Shown: positions 35,794-46,047 of the stretch, piece by piece
Position numbering within the stretch: the stretch's first letter is position 1
Layout: the number at the start of each line of letters is the position of its first letter
Assembly: GCA_963700515.1 (NCBI GenBank)
Contig: CAVOXY010000024.1
Coordinates: 1-64,000, forward strand
Source of the DNA: JAJRVM01 sp963700515
GTDB lineage: Bacteria; Planctomycetota; Planctomycetia; Pirellulales; Pirellulaceae
Reading direction: 5' to 3'
DNA: 64,000 nucleotides
The notes under the pieces: generated by a model
Told to the model about the DNA's origin: nothing
Databases searched by the model: none
What the model saw: only the letters and a program-made list of their open reading frames with translations
Program-made: the position numbers and the translations under genes

Positions 35794-37942
35794 ATGGACT
35801 TTATTGAGAGACTGATTCCCGCCGTGGTGACGATGATGTTTTTGAGTGCCGGTCGGCTTGTGGCGCAACAGGATATTACCTATCCGGAGACTCGCACTGT
35901 GGAGCACGTCGATGATTACCACGGCACGCAAGTGCCCGACCCCTATCGTTGGCTTGAGGACGATGTGCGGACGTCTCAGGAGGTGGCAGATTGGGTGGCG
36001 GCCGAGAACAAGGTGACGTTTGCCTATTTGGAAGCGATTCCGCAGCGCGAGCACATTCGTCAGCGACTAACGCAGTTGTGGGACTACGAAAAATACGGTT
36101 CGCCATTCAAGGCTGGAGGACGGTACTACTACTCGCACAATTCGGGGCTGCAGAATCAGTCGGTCATCTTCACCATGGAGACGCTCGAAAGCAAACCTCG
36201 CGTGCTGTTGGATCCGAACAGCTGGTCGGAGGATGGTACCGTGGCCCTGGCCGGCATGGCCTTCAGTGACGACGGCAAGTACATGGCTTACGGGATTCAG
36301 GACGGCGGCAGTGACTGGCGAACCTGGCGCATGATGGAGATCGAGTCCGGGAAGATCCTGGACGACGAATTGAAATGGATCAAGTTCTCGGAGTGCGGAC
36401 TGGACGAAGGACGGTCGCGGGTTGTTCTACAGTCGCTACGACGAACCGAAAGAGGGCGAGCAATTCCAGAGCCTGAATCTGAATCAGAAGATCTACTATC
36501 ACCGAGTCGGAACCGCCGCAGTCGGAGGACGTGCTGGTCTACTGCCGCCCGGATCATCCCGATTGGGGATTTCAAGTGCAGGTGACCGAAGATGGCCATT
36601 ACCTCGTGATCACCGTCTGGAAAGGAACGGACGACAAGTACCGCGTCCTCTACAAGGATCTGCACAGAACCGTACGGGATGCCGATCGAGCTGATCGACA
36701 ATTTCGACAACGAGTATACGTTTGTCGGCAACGACGGTCCCGTTTTCTATTTCAAGACGGATCTGGATGCGGCACGGAAACGGCTGATCGCGATTGATCT
36801 GCGGAAACCGGCGCGCGAGACCTGGAAAGAGATCATTCCCGAGTCGGAGAACGTGCTCAGCTCGGTCAGTTTCGTGGGCAATATGTTCATCGCGGACTAC
36901 CTGAAAGACGCTCGGACGCAAGTCCTGCTGTACACACCTCGACGGGGAGCAGGTAGACGAGGTGGAGTTGCCCGGCATCGGCACGGCGTCGCGGATTCGG
37001 CGGCAAACGTACCGATACCGAGACATTCTATTCGTTTTCAAGTTTTGCCGTTCCGCCGAGTATCTATCGCTTCGACCTGATTACGCGGCAAAGCCGATTG
37101 CTCCGCCGCGCCGAGGTCAAGTTCGATCCGGATGACTACGAGACGAAGCAGGTCTTCTACGCGAGCAAGGATGGCACGCAAAGTGCCGATGTTCATTACG
37201 CACAAGAAAGGCCTGCCACTTGAACGGACAGAATCCCGACGCTGCTGTACGGCTACGGTGGCTTCAATATTCCACTCACTCCCGGGTTCTCGACCAGTCG
37301 CCTGGCATGGATGGAAATGGGAGGCGTGCTGGCCGTCGCCAACCTGCGGGGTGGTGGTGAGTACGGCGAGCAGTGGCATCAGGCGGGGACCAAGCTGAAC
37401 AAACAGAATGTGTTTGACGACTTCATCGCGGCGGCTGAGTGGTTGATCGAGAACAAGTACACCAGCACAGGCGAAGCTGGCCATTCAGGGAGGCAGCAAC
37501 GGTGGATTGCTGGTCGGGGCCTGCATGACGCAGCGTCCCGATCTGTTCGGTGCCTGCCTGCCCGCCGTGGGCGTGATGGACATGCTGCGATTCCATAAGT
37601 TCACGGCCGGGCGATTCTGGGTCGACGACTACGGCTCGGCGGACGATCCCGAACAGTTCAAAGCTCTGTTGGCCTATTCGCCGTACCACAATCTCAAGCC
37701 GAGCCAGCTATCCGGCCACCTTGATCACCACCGCCGATACCGACGATCGCGTCGTGCCGGGGCACAGCTTCAAGTTCGCGGCTCGACTCCAGGAGTGCCA
37801 GCAGGGCAAGGCTCCCGTGCTGATTCGCATCGAAACGCGCGCCGGGCATGGAGCCGGCAAACCGACGGCCAAGATCATTGAAGAGATCGCCGATCAGTGG
37901 GCGTTCCTGGTCAGGAACCTCGAGATGAAACTCAACGACTGA
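35794..37942 (+). CDS. Prolyl oligopeptidase family serine peptidase, secreted, multiply frameshifted
   Basis: Read across about eight frame changes this is a complete S9A peptidase of about 710 residues. It has a signal peptide (VVTMMFLSAGRLVAQQ), DPYRWLEDD, WDYEKYGSPF, a propeller region (FFYSRYDEPKEGEQ, IYYHRVGT, HYLVITVWKGTD), and the catalytic domain with LYGYGGFNIPLTPGFS, ANLRGGGEYGEQWH, IQGGSNGGLLVGA (Ser), TADTDDRVVPGHS (Asp) and RAGHGAGKPT (His). The triad is complete. It cleaves short peptides after proline. This is the most broken gene of the window, yet every block is kept in order, which speaks for sequence error. Start at the ATG before the signal; later ATGs would cut it. Confidence 0.82.
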
Positions 37943-38445
37943 TCGGCCACCCCACGCGATGGGTGTGTGGCAGCGGAACAATCGCTCAGCGGTAGAGGGC
38001 GTGGCGGCACCTGGCCTGTGTGCGCGAGCTGGGAGTCCGCGGGCCGGGGCCGGGTGCTGAAAGGGATGGTTGCGCCCCCTGAAGGGGGTGTGGGTGGGCC
38101 AGTGAGAGCAAGCCGTATGCGTTATGCCAATTGTGCCTGCTGCCTGCGGCAGTGAGCGGGCGTCGACTTGGGCACCGTGGCCCATGGCAACCGAGCGAGT
38201 GCCACAGCCCGTTCCAAAGTCGCGGGACCTCGGCCTTGCCGGACGATCGCTGCGACCCTAAGTTTTGGCGCCGCCGAGTCTTGGAATGCGGACATGCCAG
38301 ATTGACTCGGTAATTTTGCTGAGTTACGCTACTTGCGTCAAAGGGTTGGAAGAGTCGGGTTCGTCGGTTCTGCGGGTGCGTTAAACCGGCGGCAGCACTC
38401 TCGTTTGCATGCACTGAGTCATCATGGATTTCGGGAGGTGATGTT
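37943..38445. other. Non-coding gap
   Basis: About 500 bases between the peptidase and the tetrahaem cytochrome genes. I see no gene, repeat or clear promoter. GGGAGGTGATGTT at its right end is the ribosome-binding site of the cytochrome gene. Confidence 0.4.
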
Positions 38446-38976
38446 ATGGCGTCAGGTAAGATGCAGTTTCTTCGTGCGACGAAAACGCGTCTCTTTCTGT
38501 TGGCTGTGTTCGCGGTGGCCGTCCTGTGCGTTCCGCTGTATCGGGTCACGGCCGACCCGCCAGCCGATCAGGAGTACACCGGCAGCAAGCGGTGCGGTTC
38601 CTGCCATTTCGAACAGTACATGAAATGGAAGAAGGACTCGCATGCCACAGCTTTCGCGCTTTTGACGGGGAAGTACAAGACAGATGCAAAGTGTCTCAAG
38701 TGTCACACGACTGGCTACGGTGAACCAACGGGTTACAAGGATGCCAAGAGTGAAGGGCTGACCGATGTCGGCTGCGAATCGTGCCATGGTCCGGGTAGCA
38801 AGCATGAAGAGATTTCCAAGCCGTTCGCTCAGGTGAAGAACCTGACGAAAGAGCAGGAAGAAGCGGTACGTGGCTCGATTTGGCTAGTACTTCCAAAGAA
38901 TGTGTGCCTGGAATGTCACACGACCAAGGCGCACAAAGATTCGGAGACGCCGCCGGAGCTGAAGAAAAAGAAGTAA
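38446..38976 (+). CDS. Tetrahaem cytochrome c (c554-like), secreted
   Basis: 176 residues with a signal peptide (RLFLLAVFAVAVLCVPLYRVTA) and four CxxCH motifs (CGSCH, CLKCH, CESCH, CLECH) spaced as in cytochrome c554-type proteins (YTGSKRCGSCHFEQYMKWKKDSHATAF). It is a periplasmic electron carrier. It ends in a lysine-rich tail. An excellent ribosome site (GGAGGTGATGTT) precedes the ATG. It opens the cytochrome region and may feed the multihaem-cytochrome b fusions downstream. Confidence 0.88.
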   Translation: MASGKMQFLRATKTRLFLLAVFAVAVLCVPLYRVTADPPADQEYTGSKRCGSCHFEQYMKWKKDSHATAFALLTGKYKTDAKCLKCHTTGYGEPTGYKDAKSEGLTDVGCESCHGPGSKHEEISKPFAQVKNLTKEQEEAVRGSIWLVLPKNVCLECHTTKAHKDSETPPELKKKK

Positions 38977-39047
38977 GCAAGGTGAAACCGTGATCTACTT
39001 CTGCGGGGTCGAGTGATTTGCCTTGAAGAGAAATTTTCGCAACTTCA

Positions 39048-39079
39048 GCGTCACGGTTTGCTTATCGAAGCCGTGACGC
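39048..39079 (+). terminator. Possible terminator hairpin after the tetrahaem cytochrome gene
   Basis: GCGTCACGG (39048-39056) pairs with CCGTGACGC (39071-39079), a 9-bp stem with a 14-base loop, about 70 bases after the stop. It lacks a T-run, so its role is uncertain. Confidence 0.35.
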
Positions 39080-39198
39080 CGGGTGCTGCCCGTTTGGCTA
39101 TCTGACGGGGCATCGCGTGTATGTTTGCCGCCGATGAGGGTGGCAAGCCGTACGGGCTATGACTGCCCCGTTAGGGCGAGCGGTTGGGAACAGTATGA

Positions 39199-41724
39199 AT
39201 GAAGACGATGCTCCAATTGGCGGCGTGCGCCATGATGGTCACGTTCGCTTGGCTTGCCCCATCCAGTCGGTCCGCTGAGAGCGTTCTCCTGGCGCAGGAT
39301 GTGGCCGAGCAATCGCCGGCCTCTTCGCCCGATCCAGCGCCTGATCTGGCGCTCGATGCAGCGGAGACCCCAGCGTCCGAAGAACCCGTGGAGCCGGCGC
39401 CCGCCGTCTCGGACGAGGATAATTTTTGTATTCAGTGTCACGGCAACACGGACTTGTGGGAGGGTGACACGGCCCATCTCCTGGTGACCCCGGAATTGCT
39501 CGCCGGGGACATACATTGGCAGAAGGGGATCAAGTGCCAGCAGTGTCATGGTGGCAATGCCTCGACGTTGGACCTGCGGCAAGCCCATGCGATTGAAGAC
39601 GGCTTTCGCAAGATCTCCTCCCCCTCCGATGTCCCTGGTTTCTGTGGGCACTGCCATGCCAACGCTGAGTATATGAAGCGTTTTCGGCCGGACGCACCGC
39701 TCGATATCATCGACAAGTTCTGGTCGAGTGTCCACGCAAAGGGCTTGCAAGCCCCAGGTGGTCCTGCCGATGCCGATGTCGAGCCTGCCGATGTCGAGCC
39801 TGCCGATGTCGAGTCAGGGCCGAGCGGCGAGGGCCCGCCGGTCGCCAGTTGCGTGTCGTGCCACCTGCAGCATCAAATGCGCCGCGTGTCGGATCCGCTC
39901 TCGGCATTGAACCCGCAGAACTTGGCTCAGACGTGTGGTGCCTGCCACCGCGATCAGCTGATCGGGCTGCGCAAGAGCGTGCATGCCAAGGCGGGGGAGA
40001 AGGACGAGCAGGGAGCGGGCACCCTGATGGACTGCAGCAAGTGTCATGGTCAGGACGTGCATAGCATGTTGCCGGTGGCCGATCCGGCGTCGCCGGTGCG
40101 ATTGGAGCATCAAGTACAGCATTGTGGGGATTGCCACACGGAGTATCACAAGACCTATTTGGAAAGCGTGCACGGTACCGGCCTGACCGAATCCGGGCTG
40201 GTCGTGACGGCAGTCTGTGCTGACTGTCACGGTGCTCATGGCATCTTTTATGCGGCCGATCGGCGTTCCACGCTGCACCCATCCAACGTGGGAGAGACTT
40301 GTGGCGTCTGCCACCATTATCTCATCGAGCGACTAGCCAAGAGCGTACACGGCGAGTTGACAGGGTTAGGCAATGTCGGCACGAAGGAAGCTCCAGGGGG
40401 CGAGACAAAGCGGCGGGCAAGTTGTACGGATTGTCACCAGGGCCACGACGCGCTGGTACCTAGCTCGGAGGCGTTTCGCAGCGAACTGCCCAATCGTTGT
40501 GGGAATTGCCACGGGAAATTGGCTGACCGATATCGACTGAGTCTGCACGGCGAATTGACGGAATTTGGCTACCAGCCGGCAGCCGAATGTGCCGATTGTC
40601 ATGGTGCCCACGATATCCTGCCGCTAAGCGATCCGAATGCCCGCATGGCACTGGCTCATCGTGCAGATACGTGTCAGCGGTGTCATCAGAACGCCAGCGT
40701 GAACTTTGCCAAGTACGACCCGCATGCCAGCTATAAGGACGCGGAGGGTTATCCGCTGCTCCATGGCCTGCATTCCTGGTTTGAATTCATTATCTACAGT
40801 TGCGTTGGTCTGTTCGCGTTGCACATGTTGTTCTGGTTCACGCGTTCGTTTCTCCATGCACGGAAGTATGGTCGCGATCGACCGTGCGTGGCAGGGCGGC
40901 CGGCGATCGAGTTTTTTGTCCCCGTCGACCGGCTCATCTATCTGCTGCTGATCGTGGCATTCATCGGCCTGGTCCTGACCGGGCTGCCGTTGAAATACGG
41001 TGCGTATCCGTGGGCCAAGCGGTTAGCGACGATGATTGGCGGATTTCAGACCACGAGTGTCTGGCATCACGCTTTCGCGCTACTACTGCTTGTCTGCTGC
41101 GCGGTGCACGTGGCGTGGGGGGTGCGGCTGATGCTGCGGCTGCGCCACCGCGGAATATCGTGGCGCGGCATGCTGTTTGGGCTGGACTCGCCCCTGCCGG
41201 GCCGCCGTGACGTGCACGATTTCCTGGGGATGCTGAAGTGGTTCATCGGCTTGGGAAACAAGCCGAGGTTTGAACGTTGGGCGTACTGGGAGAAGTTTGA
41301 CTACTGGTCGGTCTACGGTGGGCTGGCGCTGTTCGGTGTCTCCGGGCTGATGCTCTGGTTTCCGAATTTCTTTTGCCTGGTGCTGCCGGGGACTATCTTG
41401 AACATCGCCAAGGTGGTCCACTCGGAGATCGCTGTCATGGCGGCGGGCTTCGTCTTTATGATCCACGTATTTAACACGCATCTGCGTCCGGAGAAGTTTC
41501 CGCTGGATGCCTCCTGGTTTACGGGAGTGGTCAGCGAGGACCATTTGAGGCGAAGTCGTCCTGACTTCCTGGCGCGGATGCAGGCCGAGGGGAAACTGGA
41601 TTCGCTCCGTACCGTGGCACCTCCCAAGGAGCGGATGCGGTGGATCTATGCCGGGGCACTCCTTTTGCTGGCCGTCGCCCTGTGTGTGCTTGCCATCATC
41701 GTGGTGGTCAGTTTAGGGAAATAG
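39199..41724 (+). CDS. 13-haem cytochrome c fused to a cytochrome b-type membrane domain (copy 1)
   Basis: An intact protein of 841 residues. A signal peptide and Ala/Pro/Glu-rich linker come first, then about 430 residues with 13 CxxCH motifs (first CIQCH, last CQRCH), repeatedly in the form C-x2-CHGAHGI. The C-terminal 300 residues have four or five membrane helices with His residues fit for b-haems (FALHMLFWFTRS, VWHHAFALLLLV, VVHSEIAVMAAGFVFMIHVF) and end with HLRPEKFPLD and a final helix. This makes it a self-contained quinol-to-periplasm electron route, in either direction. A three-fold PADVE repeat (about 39770-39815) interrupts the haem part. It is paralogous to the gene at 43390. Confidence 0.9.
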   Translation: MKTMLQLAACAMMVTFAWLAPSSRSAESVLLAQDVAEQSPASSPDPAPDLALDAAETPASEEPVEPAPAVSDEDNFCIQCHGNTDLWEGDTAHLLVTPELLAGDIHWQKGIKCQQCHGGNASTLDLRQAHAIEDGFRKISSPSDVPGFCGHCHANAEYMKRFRPDAPLDIIDKFWSSVHAKGLQAPGGPADADVEPADVEPADVESGPSGEGPPVASCVSCHLQHQMRRVSDPLSALNPQNLAQTCGACHRDQLIGLRKSVHAKAGEKDEQGAGTLMDCSKCHGQDVHSMLPVADPASPVRLEHQVQHCGDCHTEYHKTYLESVHGTGLTESGLVVTAVCADCHGAHGIFYAADRRSTLHPSNVGETCGVCHHYLIERLAKSVHGELTGLGNVGTKEAPGGETKRRASCTDCHQGHDALVPSSEAFRSELPNRCGNCHGKLADRYRLSLHGELTEFGYQPAAECADCHGAHDILPLSDPNARMALAHRADTCQRCHQNASVNFAKYDPHASYKDAEGYPLLHGLHSWFEFIIYSCVGLFALHMLFWFTRSFLHARKYGRDRPCVAGRPAIEFFVPVDRLIYLLLIVAFIGLVLTGLPLKYGAYPWAKRLATMIGGFQTTSVWHHAFALLLLVCCAVHVAWGVRLMLRLRHRGISWRGMLFGLDSPLPGRRDVHDFLGMLKWFIGLGNKPRFERWAYWEKFDYWSVYGGLALFGVSGLMLWFPNFFCLVLPGTILNIAKVVHSEIAVMAAGFVFMIHVFNTHLRPEKFPLDASWFTGVVSEDHLRRSRPDFLARMQAEGKLDSLRTVAPPKERMRWIYAGALLLLAVALCVLAIIVVVSLGK

Positions 41725-41733
41725 GGGTTGGTG

Positions 41734-43383
41734 ATGAATGATTCTCGAGAGGGCACTGGGCAGGACTTGTCGGAGGAGCCGTTCGCCGCTCCACAGGAAG
41801 CCGATATCCAGGAGCCAATGAGTCTGCGACTGATCGTCAAGCGATTCAAGGTACTGTTTCTGGAAGGGCTGGCATTGTTGGGTGCCTGCCTGCTGCTGAT
41901 GACGGTGGGCACCGGAACGGCCGGATGGTACACGTCGCGGTCCCAATTCTGCAACTCGTGCCATATCATGGAGCCCTACTATACGTCGTGGCAGGAATCG
42001 AGCCACAAGGATGTGGCCTGCATCAAGTGCCATTTTCCCCCCGGCGTGGCGGAGAAAGTCCGCGGTAAGGTCTTGGGGCTGGTGCAATTGGCCAAGTACG
42101 TGACGCAGACGCAGGGGCCGCGGCCGAGCGCCGAGATTCCCGACGCCAGTTGTTTGCGCAGCGGGTGCCACGAAACGCGGTTGTTGTCCGGCCGGGTGGA
42201 CTTCAAGGGGATCGCCTTCGACCACGCCAAGCACTACGGGGAGTCGACGCGCGGCAACGAATTGCGCTGTACCAGCTGCCACAGCCAGATCGTGCAGGGG
42301 CAGCATATGACGGTGACCCAGACGACCTGCTTCCTCTGCCACTTCAAGGACGGACATTTCAACGAGGGGCTGGGCGCCTGCACCCGCTGCCATCAGATCC
42401 CGGACACCGAGTACGATCTGGGCGGCGGGGTCAAGTTTCACCACAATCTGGCTTACGAACAAGGTGTCGAATGCCAGAGTTGCCACGCGGATCTGATTCG
42501 AGGCAATGGCGGTCGTGCCGCGGGAACGCTGCACCGTCTGCCACAACCGGGAAGACGATCTGAAGCGAATTCGAAGACGTCTTGTTTATCCACAAAACGC
42601 ACGTGACCGACCACAAAGTCGATTGCATGTCGTGCCACCTCGAATTGCACCATTCCCTCGACGCGAACAAGATCGCCAACTCCGTCTCCGATTGTGCCAA
42701 GTGCCATCCGAATCACCACGAGCAGCAAGTGGCCATGCTGGAGGGGACAGGCGCCAAGCTGATACCTGAGCATCAGAGTATCATGGTGGCCGCTCGGTTG
42801 TCGTGCTTCACGTGTCACCAACGGAAGGAAGTGTCGGCGAGCGGCAGCGTGTTGATGAAGGCGTCCCTGCAGACTTGTGTCGGATGCCACGCACCGGATG
42901 AGATCGAAGGGCTGCGAACGTATCACGAACAGCTGCGCGAGTTTTTGGGTAGTCTGGATTCCGACGCCCAGCGTGTCGAAGGGGCGATGGCCACGGCCAC
43001 GCTCGAGCCGCTCGACCGTGTGGCTATCGTGCAACGTTTGCATGACTTGCAGCATGACTTGCGTTTTCTGCACATCGGCAACGATATTCACAATAGTCAC
43101 TATGCGAGTGAGCTTACCAGCAAGCTGCTGGAACAACTGACCGCTTTGTGTCATGACCTGCAGCTTGATCCGCCCGAATTGCAGCTGCCGGAGCCACCGC
43201 CGCGCACCATCCCCGGACCCGCCACGTCGGTCCCGTCCGCGCCGGCAGGCTGTCTTGGAACCGGCTGCGGACGCTGCACCAGAGCCAAACGCTGCGGTGG
43301 AGCTCGACACGGCGGCGGAGCCCATGCCCTTGGAGCCAACGGCACCTCAGGATCAGACGCCGGATACCCCAGGCAAGGAATAG
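41734..43383 (+). CDS. NapC/NrfH-like multihaem cytochrome c (about 12 haems), frameshifted
   Basis: A single N-terminal membrane anchor (LALLGACLLLMTVGTGTAGWY) is directly followed by FCNSCHIMEPYYTSWQESSH, the NapC/NrfH quinol dehydrogenase signature. Further motifs bring the count to 11 CxxCH and one C-x4-CH (CLRSGCH). A coiled segment and a Pro/Ala-rich tail end the protein. Frame changes near 42515, 42585 and 43230 add up to zero, and the last stop lies 6 bases before the next gene. It likely takes electrons from the quinone pool and hands them to the neighbouring multihaem proteins. It is much longer than NrfH (4 haems), so the C-terminal half is an extra haem wire. Confidence 0.82.
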
Positions 43384-43389
43384 TGTCTC

Positions 43390-45759
43390 GTGAAAAAGCT
43401 CTTGATCCTGCTTGCCCCACTGCTGATGGTATCGATGGCGGGCCCCTTGCTGCCGCTCTGGGGACAGGACGAGTCGGCCGAGCCAGCGCCGACGGTGGCG
43501 GACGAGGACAATCAGTGTATCGTCTGTCACGGTAGTACGGAGGTGATGGAGGGTGACATGCTCCATCTCCTGGTGACACCGCAAATGCTGGCCGGTGACA
43601 TCCACTGGCAGAAAGGGATCAAGTGCCAACAGTGTCATGGTGGCAATGCCTCGACGCTGGACCTGCGCCAAGCACACGCCATTGAGGACGGTTTTCGCAA
43701 GATTGAAAAACCGGTCGATGAGCTGCATTTCTGCGGACATTGTCACGCCAACGAGCAATACATACAGGCGAGCGGTTCCAGGTTGTCGGTGGCCGTGGTG
43801 AGTGATTTTCGCGCCAGCGTGCACGGTGTTCAGTTGTTGAACGTCGGTGACGACAAGTCCGCCACTTGTACTTCCTGCCACGCCAAACACGCGATGCGTC
43901 CCAAGAGCGATCCGCGCTCTTCGATCAACCCGCTGAATCTTGTCAATACGTGCGGGCACTGTCACCAGCAGCCGCTGGAGAAACTTCTGGCCAGCGACCA
44001 CAAAGCGGCGGGCGACAAGAACGCGGAGGGTGTGGCCGGCGCGTTGAGCTGCCTGGCTTGCCACAGCGGCGATCCGCACACCATGCAGCCGGTCACCGCG
44101 ATGAACTCACCCGTGTTCGTACATAACCAGGTCGAGCAGTGCGGGAAGTGTCACGAAACGGCCTTGGCCCAGTATTGGGCGAGCGTGCACGGAAAGGGGC
44201 TCCAGGATGCTGGATTGCTCAAGACAGCTGTCTGTGCCAGCTGTCACGGTGCGCACGGAATTCTGATGGCCGAACATCCCGACTCGACGCTCTACGCCAC
44301 GCGCGTGGCCGAGACCTGTGGGGTCTGCCACCGACTGATCGAAGATCGCCTCCGCCAGAGTGTCCACGGGCGAGGAAGTAACGGGGAAGGGACAACAGGG
44401 CCGGGTGGCGCCAACGAGAAACCGGCGGCGGGGGGGACGGTGAAGCGAAAGCCGAGTTGCACCGATTGTCATAAAGGGCATACGCTGATCGATCCGCGGT
44501 CTGCGGAGTTTCGCAACCAGGAGTCGAGCCAGTGCGGGAATTGCCATACCGAATTGAATCGTGGTTACGGCATGAGTATGCATGGAGCGCTGTCGAATCT
44601 CGGTTACACCGAGGGAGCCAAGTGTTCGGATTGCCACGGCGCGCATGATATCCTGCCGCTGTCCGATCCGAATTCACTGATGTCGCCGCGGAATCGGATT
44701 CATACGTGCTCCCAGTGCCACCAGGACATGTCGCCGCGAATGGCCAGTTTCGATCCGCATGCCGATCAGTTTGACGAGAATCGTTCGGCCGTTGTCTACT
44801 GGGTCTACCATGGTGTGCTGACGTTCATCGTCGTGGTGTTTGGGTTCTTCGGTTTGCATGCAGTCATCTGGTTCACCCGCGGTTTATTCGATGTGCTCCA
44901 GCATGGTCGTCCCAAGGCGTTGGAGCCCGGGACAGCCGGCTATGTTCGTTTCAAGCCTTTTCACCGTGTGGCTCATACGGTCATGGTCGTGTCGTTTCTG
45001 GGTCTGGCATTGACCGGTTTGCCGCTGAAGTTCAGTGACTATCGGTGGGCCCAGTGGCTGGCTGCTGCGCTGGGCGGATTCGCGTCGACAGGCTTATGGC
45101 ACCGCGTCTTCGCGATTTCCATGTTTGGCTGCTTCTTGGCCTACGTCGTGTTGCTGACTCGGCACTACTTCTTGGCACGCCAACAAGGGCGGTCGCGCAA
45201 AGATACGTTGTTTGGACCCGATTCTCCGCTGCCGAATCTGCGCGACGCACGGGATTTCGCGGCCATGGTCCGCTGGTTTCTGGGACGCGGCCCCAAACCG
45301 ACCTTTGAGCGTTGGGCGTACTGGGAGAAGTTCGACTTTTTTGGTGCCACCTCCGATACGATCCTGATCGGATTGAGCGGCCTGATCCTGTGGTTTCCGA
45401 CTTGGTTCTGCAACTTCCTGCCCGGCGAAGCCGTCAACATCGCAAAAGTCGTGCACTCCACCCTGGCCCTGCTGGCCACCGGTTTCGTGTTCGCCATACA
45501 CTTCTTCGGCACGCATTTCCGTCCCGACAAATTCCCCATGGATATGTCGATCCTGACGGGAGTTGTCAGCGACGAGGAAATGCAGCACGAACGCCCCGAG
45601 GTGCTGGAGCGTCTGCGAGCCGAAGGACGACTGGAAGAGATGCAGACCTGTGCCCCCGCACGTGGCAAACTCTGTGCGGTCCGGATGGGCGGCTTCGTCG
45701 CGCTCTTCATCGGCCTGGCTGCCCTGGCCGGCATCATCTGGTCTCTGCTGCCGAAGTAG
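43390..45759 (+). CDS. 13-haem cytochrome c fused to a cytochrome b-type membrane domain (copy 2)
   Basis: An intact protein of 789 residues and close relative of the product of 39199. Long identical blocks occur (DIHWQKGIKCQQCHGGNAS, then LDLRQAHAIEDGFRKI). It has a signal peptide (KKLLILLAPLLMVSMAG), 13 CxxCH motifs, and a C-terminal cytochrome b domain (VFGFFGLHAVIWFTRG, LWHRVFAISMFGCFLAYVVL, VVHSTLALLATGFVFAIHFF, HFRPDKFPMD). It lacks the Ala/Pro linker of copy 1. The start is the GTG at 43390, 6 bases after the preceding stop. It forms a likely operon with the NapC/NrfH-like gene. Confidence 0.9.
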   Translation: MKKLLILLAPLLMVSMAGPLLPLWGQDESAEPAPTVADEDNQCIVCHGSTEVMEGDMLHLLVTPQMLAGDIHWQKGIKCQQCHGGNASTLDLRQAHAIEDGFRKIEKPVDELHFCGHCHANEQYIQASGSRLSVAVVSDFRASVHGVQLLNVGDDKSATCTSCHAKHAMRPKSDPRSSINPLNLVNTCGHCHQQPLEKLLASDHKAAGDKNAEGVAGALSCLACHSGDPHTMQPVTAMNSPVFVHNQVEQCGKCHETALAQYWASVHGKGLQDAGLLKTAVCASCHGAHGILMAEHPDSTLYATRVAETCGVCHRLIEDRLRQSVHGRGSNGEGTTGPGGANEKPAAGGTVKRKPSCTDCHKGHTLIDPRSAEFRNQESSQCGNCHTELNRGYGMSMHGALSNLGYTEGAKCSDCHGAHDILPLSDPNSLMSPRNRIHTCSQCHQDMSPRMASFDPHADQFDENRSAVVYWVYHGVLTFIVVVFGFFGLHAVIWFTRGLFDVLQHGRPKALEPGTAGYVRFKPFHRVAHTVMVVSFLGLALTGLPLKFSDYRWAQWLAAALGGFASTGLWHRVFAISMFGCFLAYVVLLTRHYFLARQQGRSRKDTLFGPDSPLPNLRDARDFAAMVRWFLGRGPKPTFERWAYWEKFDFFGATSDTILIGLSGLILWFPTWFCNFLPGEAVNIAKVVHSTLALLATGFVFAIHFFGTHFRPDKFPMDMSILTGVVSDEEMQHERPEVLERLRAEGRLEEMQTCAPARGKLCAVRMGGFVALFIGLAALAGIIWSLLPK

Positions 45760-45760
45760 G

Positions 45761-45892
45761 CATTGGTCATTGGTCATTGGTCATTGGTCATTGGTCATTA
45801 GTCATTAGTCATTGCGTCATTCAGTCATTGGTCATTGGTTACTGGTTACTGGTTACTGGTTACTGGTTACTGGTTACTGGTTACTGGACCGA
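45761..45892. repeat. Heptamer arrays (TCATTGG, then TTACTGG)
   Basis: Directly after the stop of the 43390 cytochrome gene: about eleven units of TCATTGG and variants (TTAGTCA, TTCAGTC), turning without a gap into eight units of TTACTGG. The direct junction shows that both heptamers belong to one family. Confidence 0.95.
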
Positions 45893-46047
45893 TGTCTTGA
45901 ATTGTCTCCCGGAGGGATCCAAGCCGGGAACGGTGGGCGGCGAAGCTCGGAACCATGCTGATCGCGAGGCTGGTCTTGCCTCGTTTTCCCATCTTTTGTA
46001 CAAGACCGCTCTTCATCTCCGGATTTGTCCGTCTGGTCCCAGAAAGG

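Noticed and set aside
37970..38045. tRNA-like sequence
   Set aside because: GCTCAGCGGTAGAG looks like a D-arm, but there is no T-arm or anticodon stem at the right distance.
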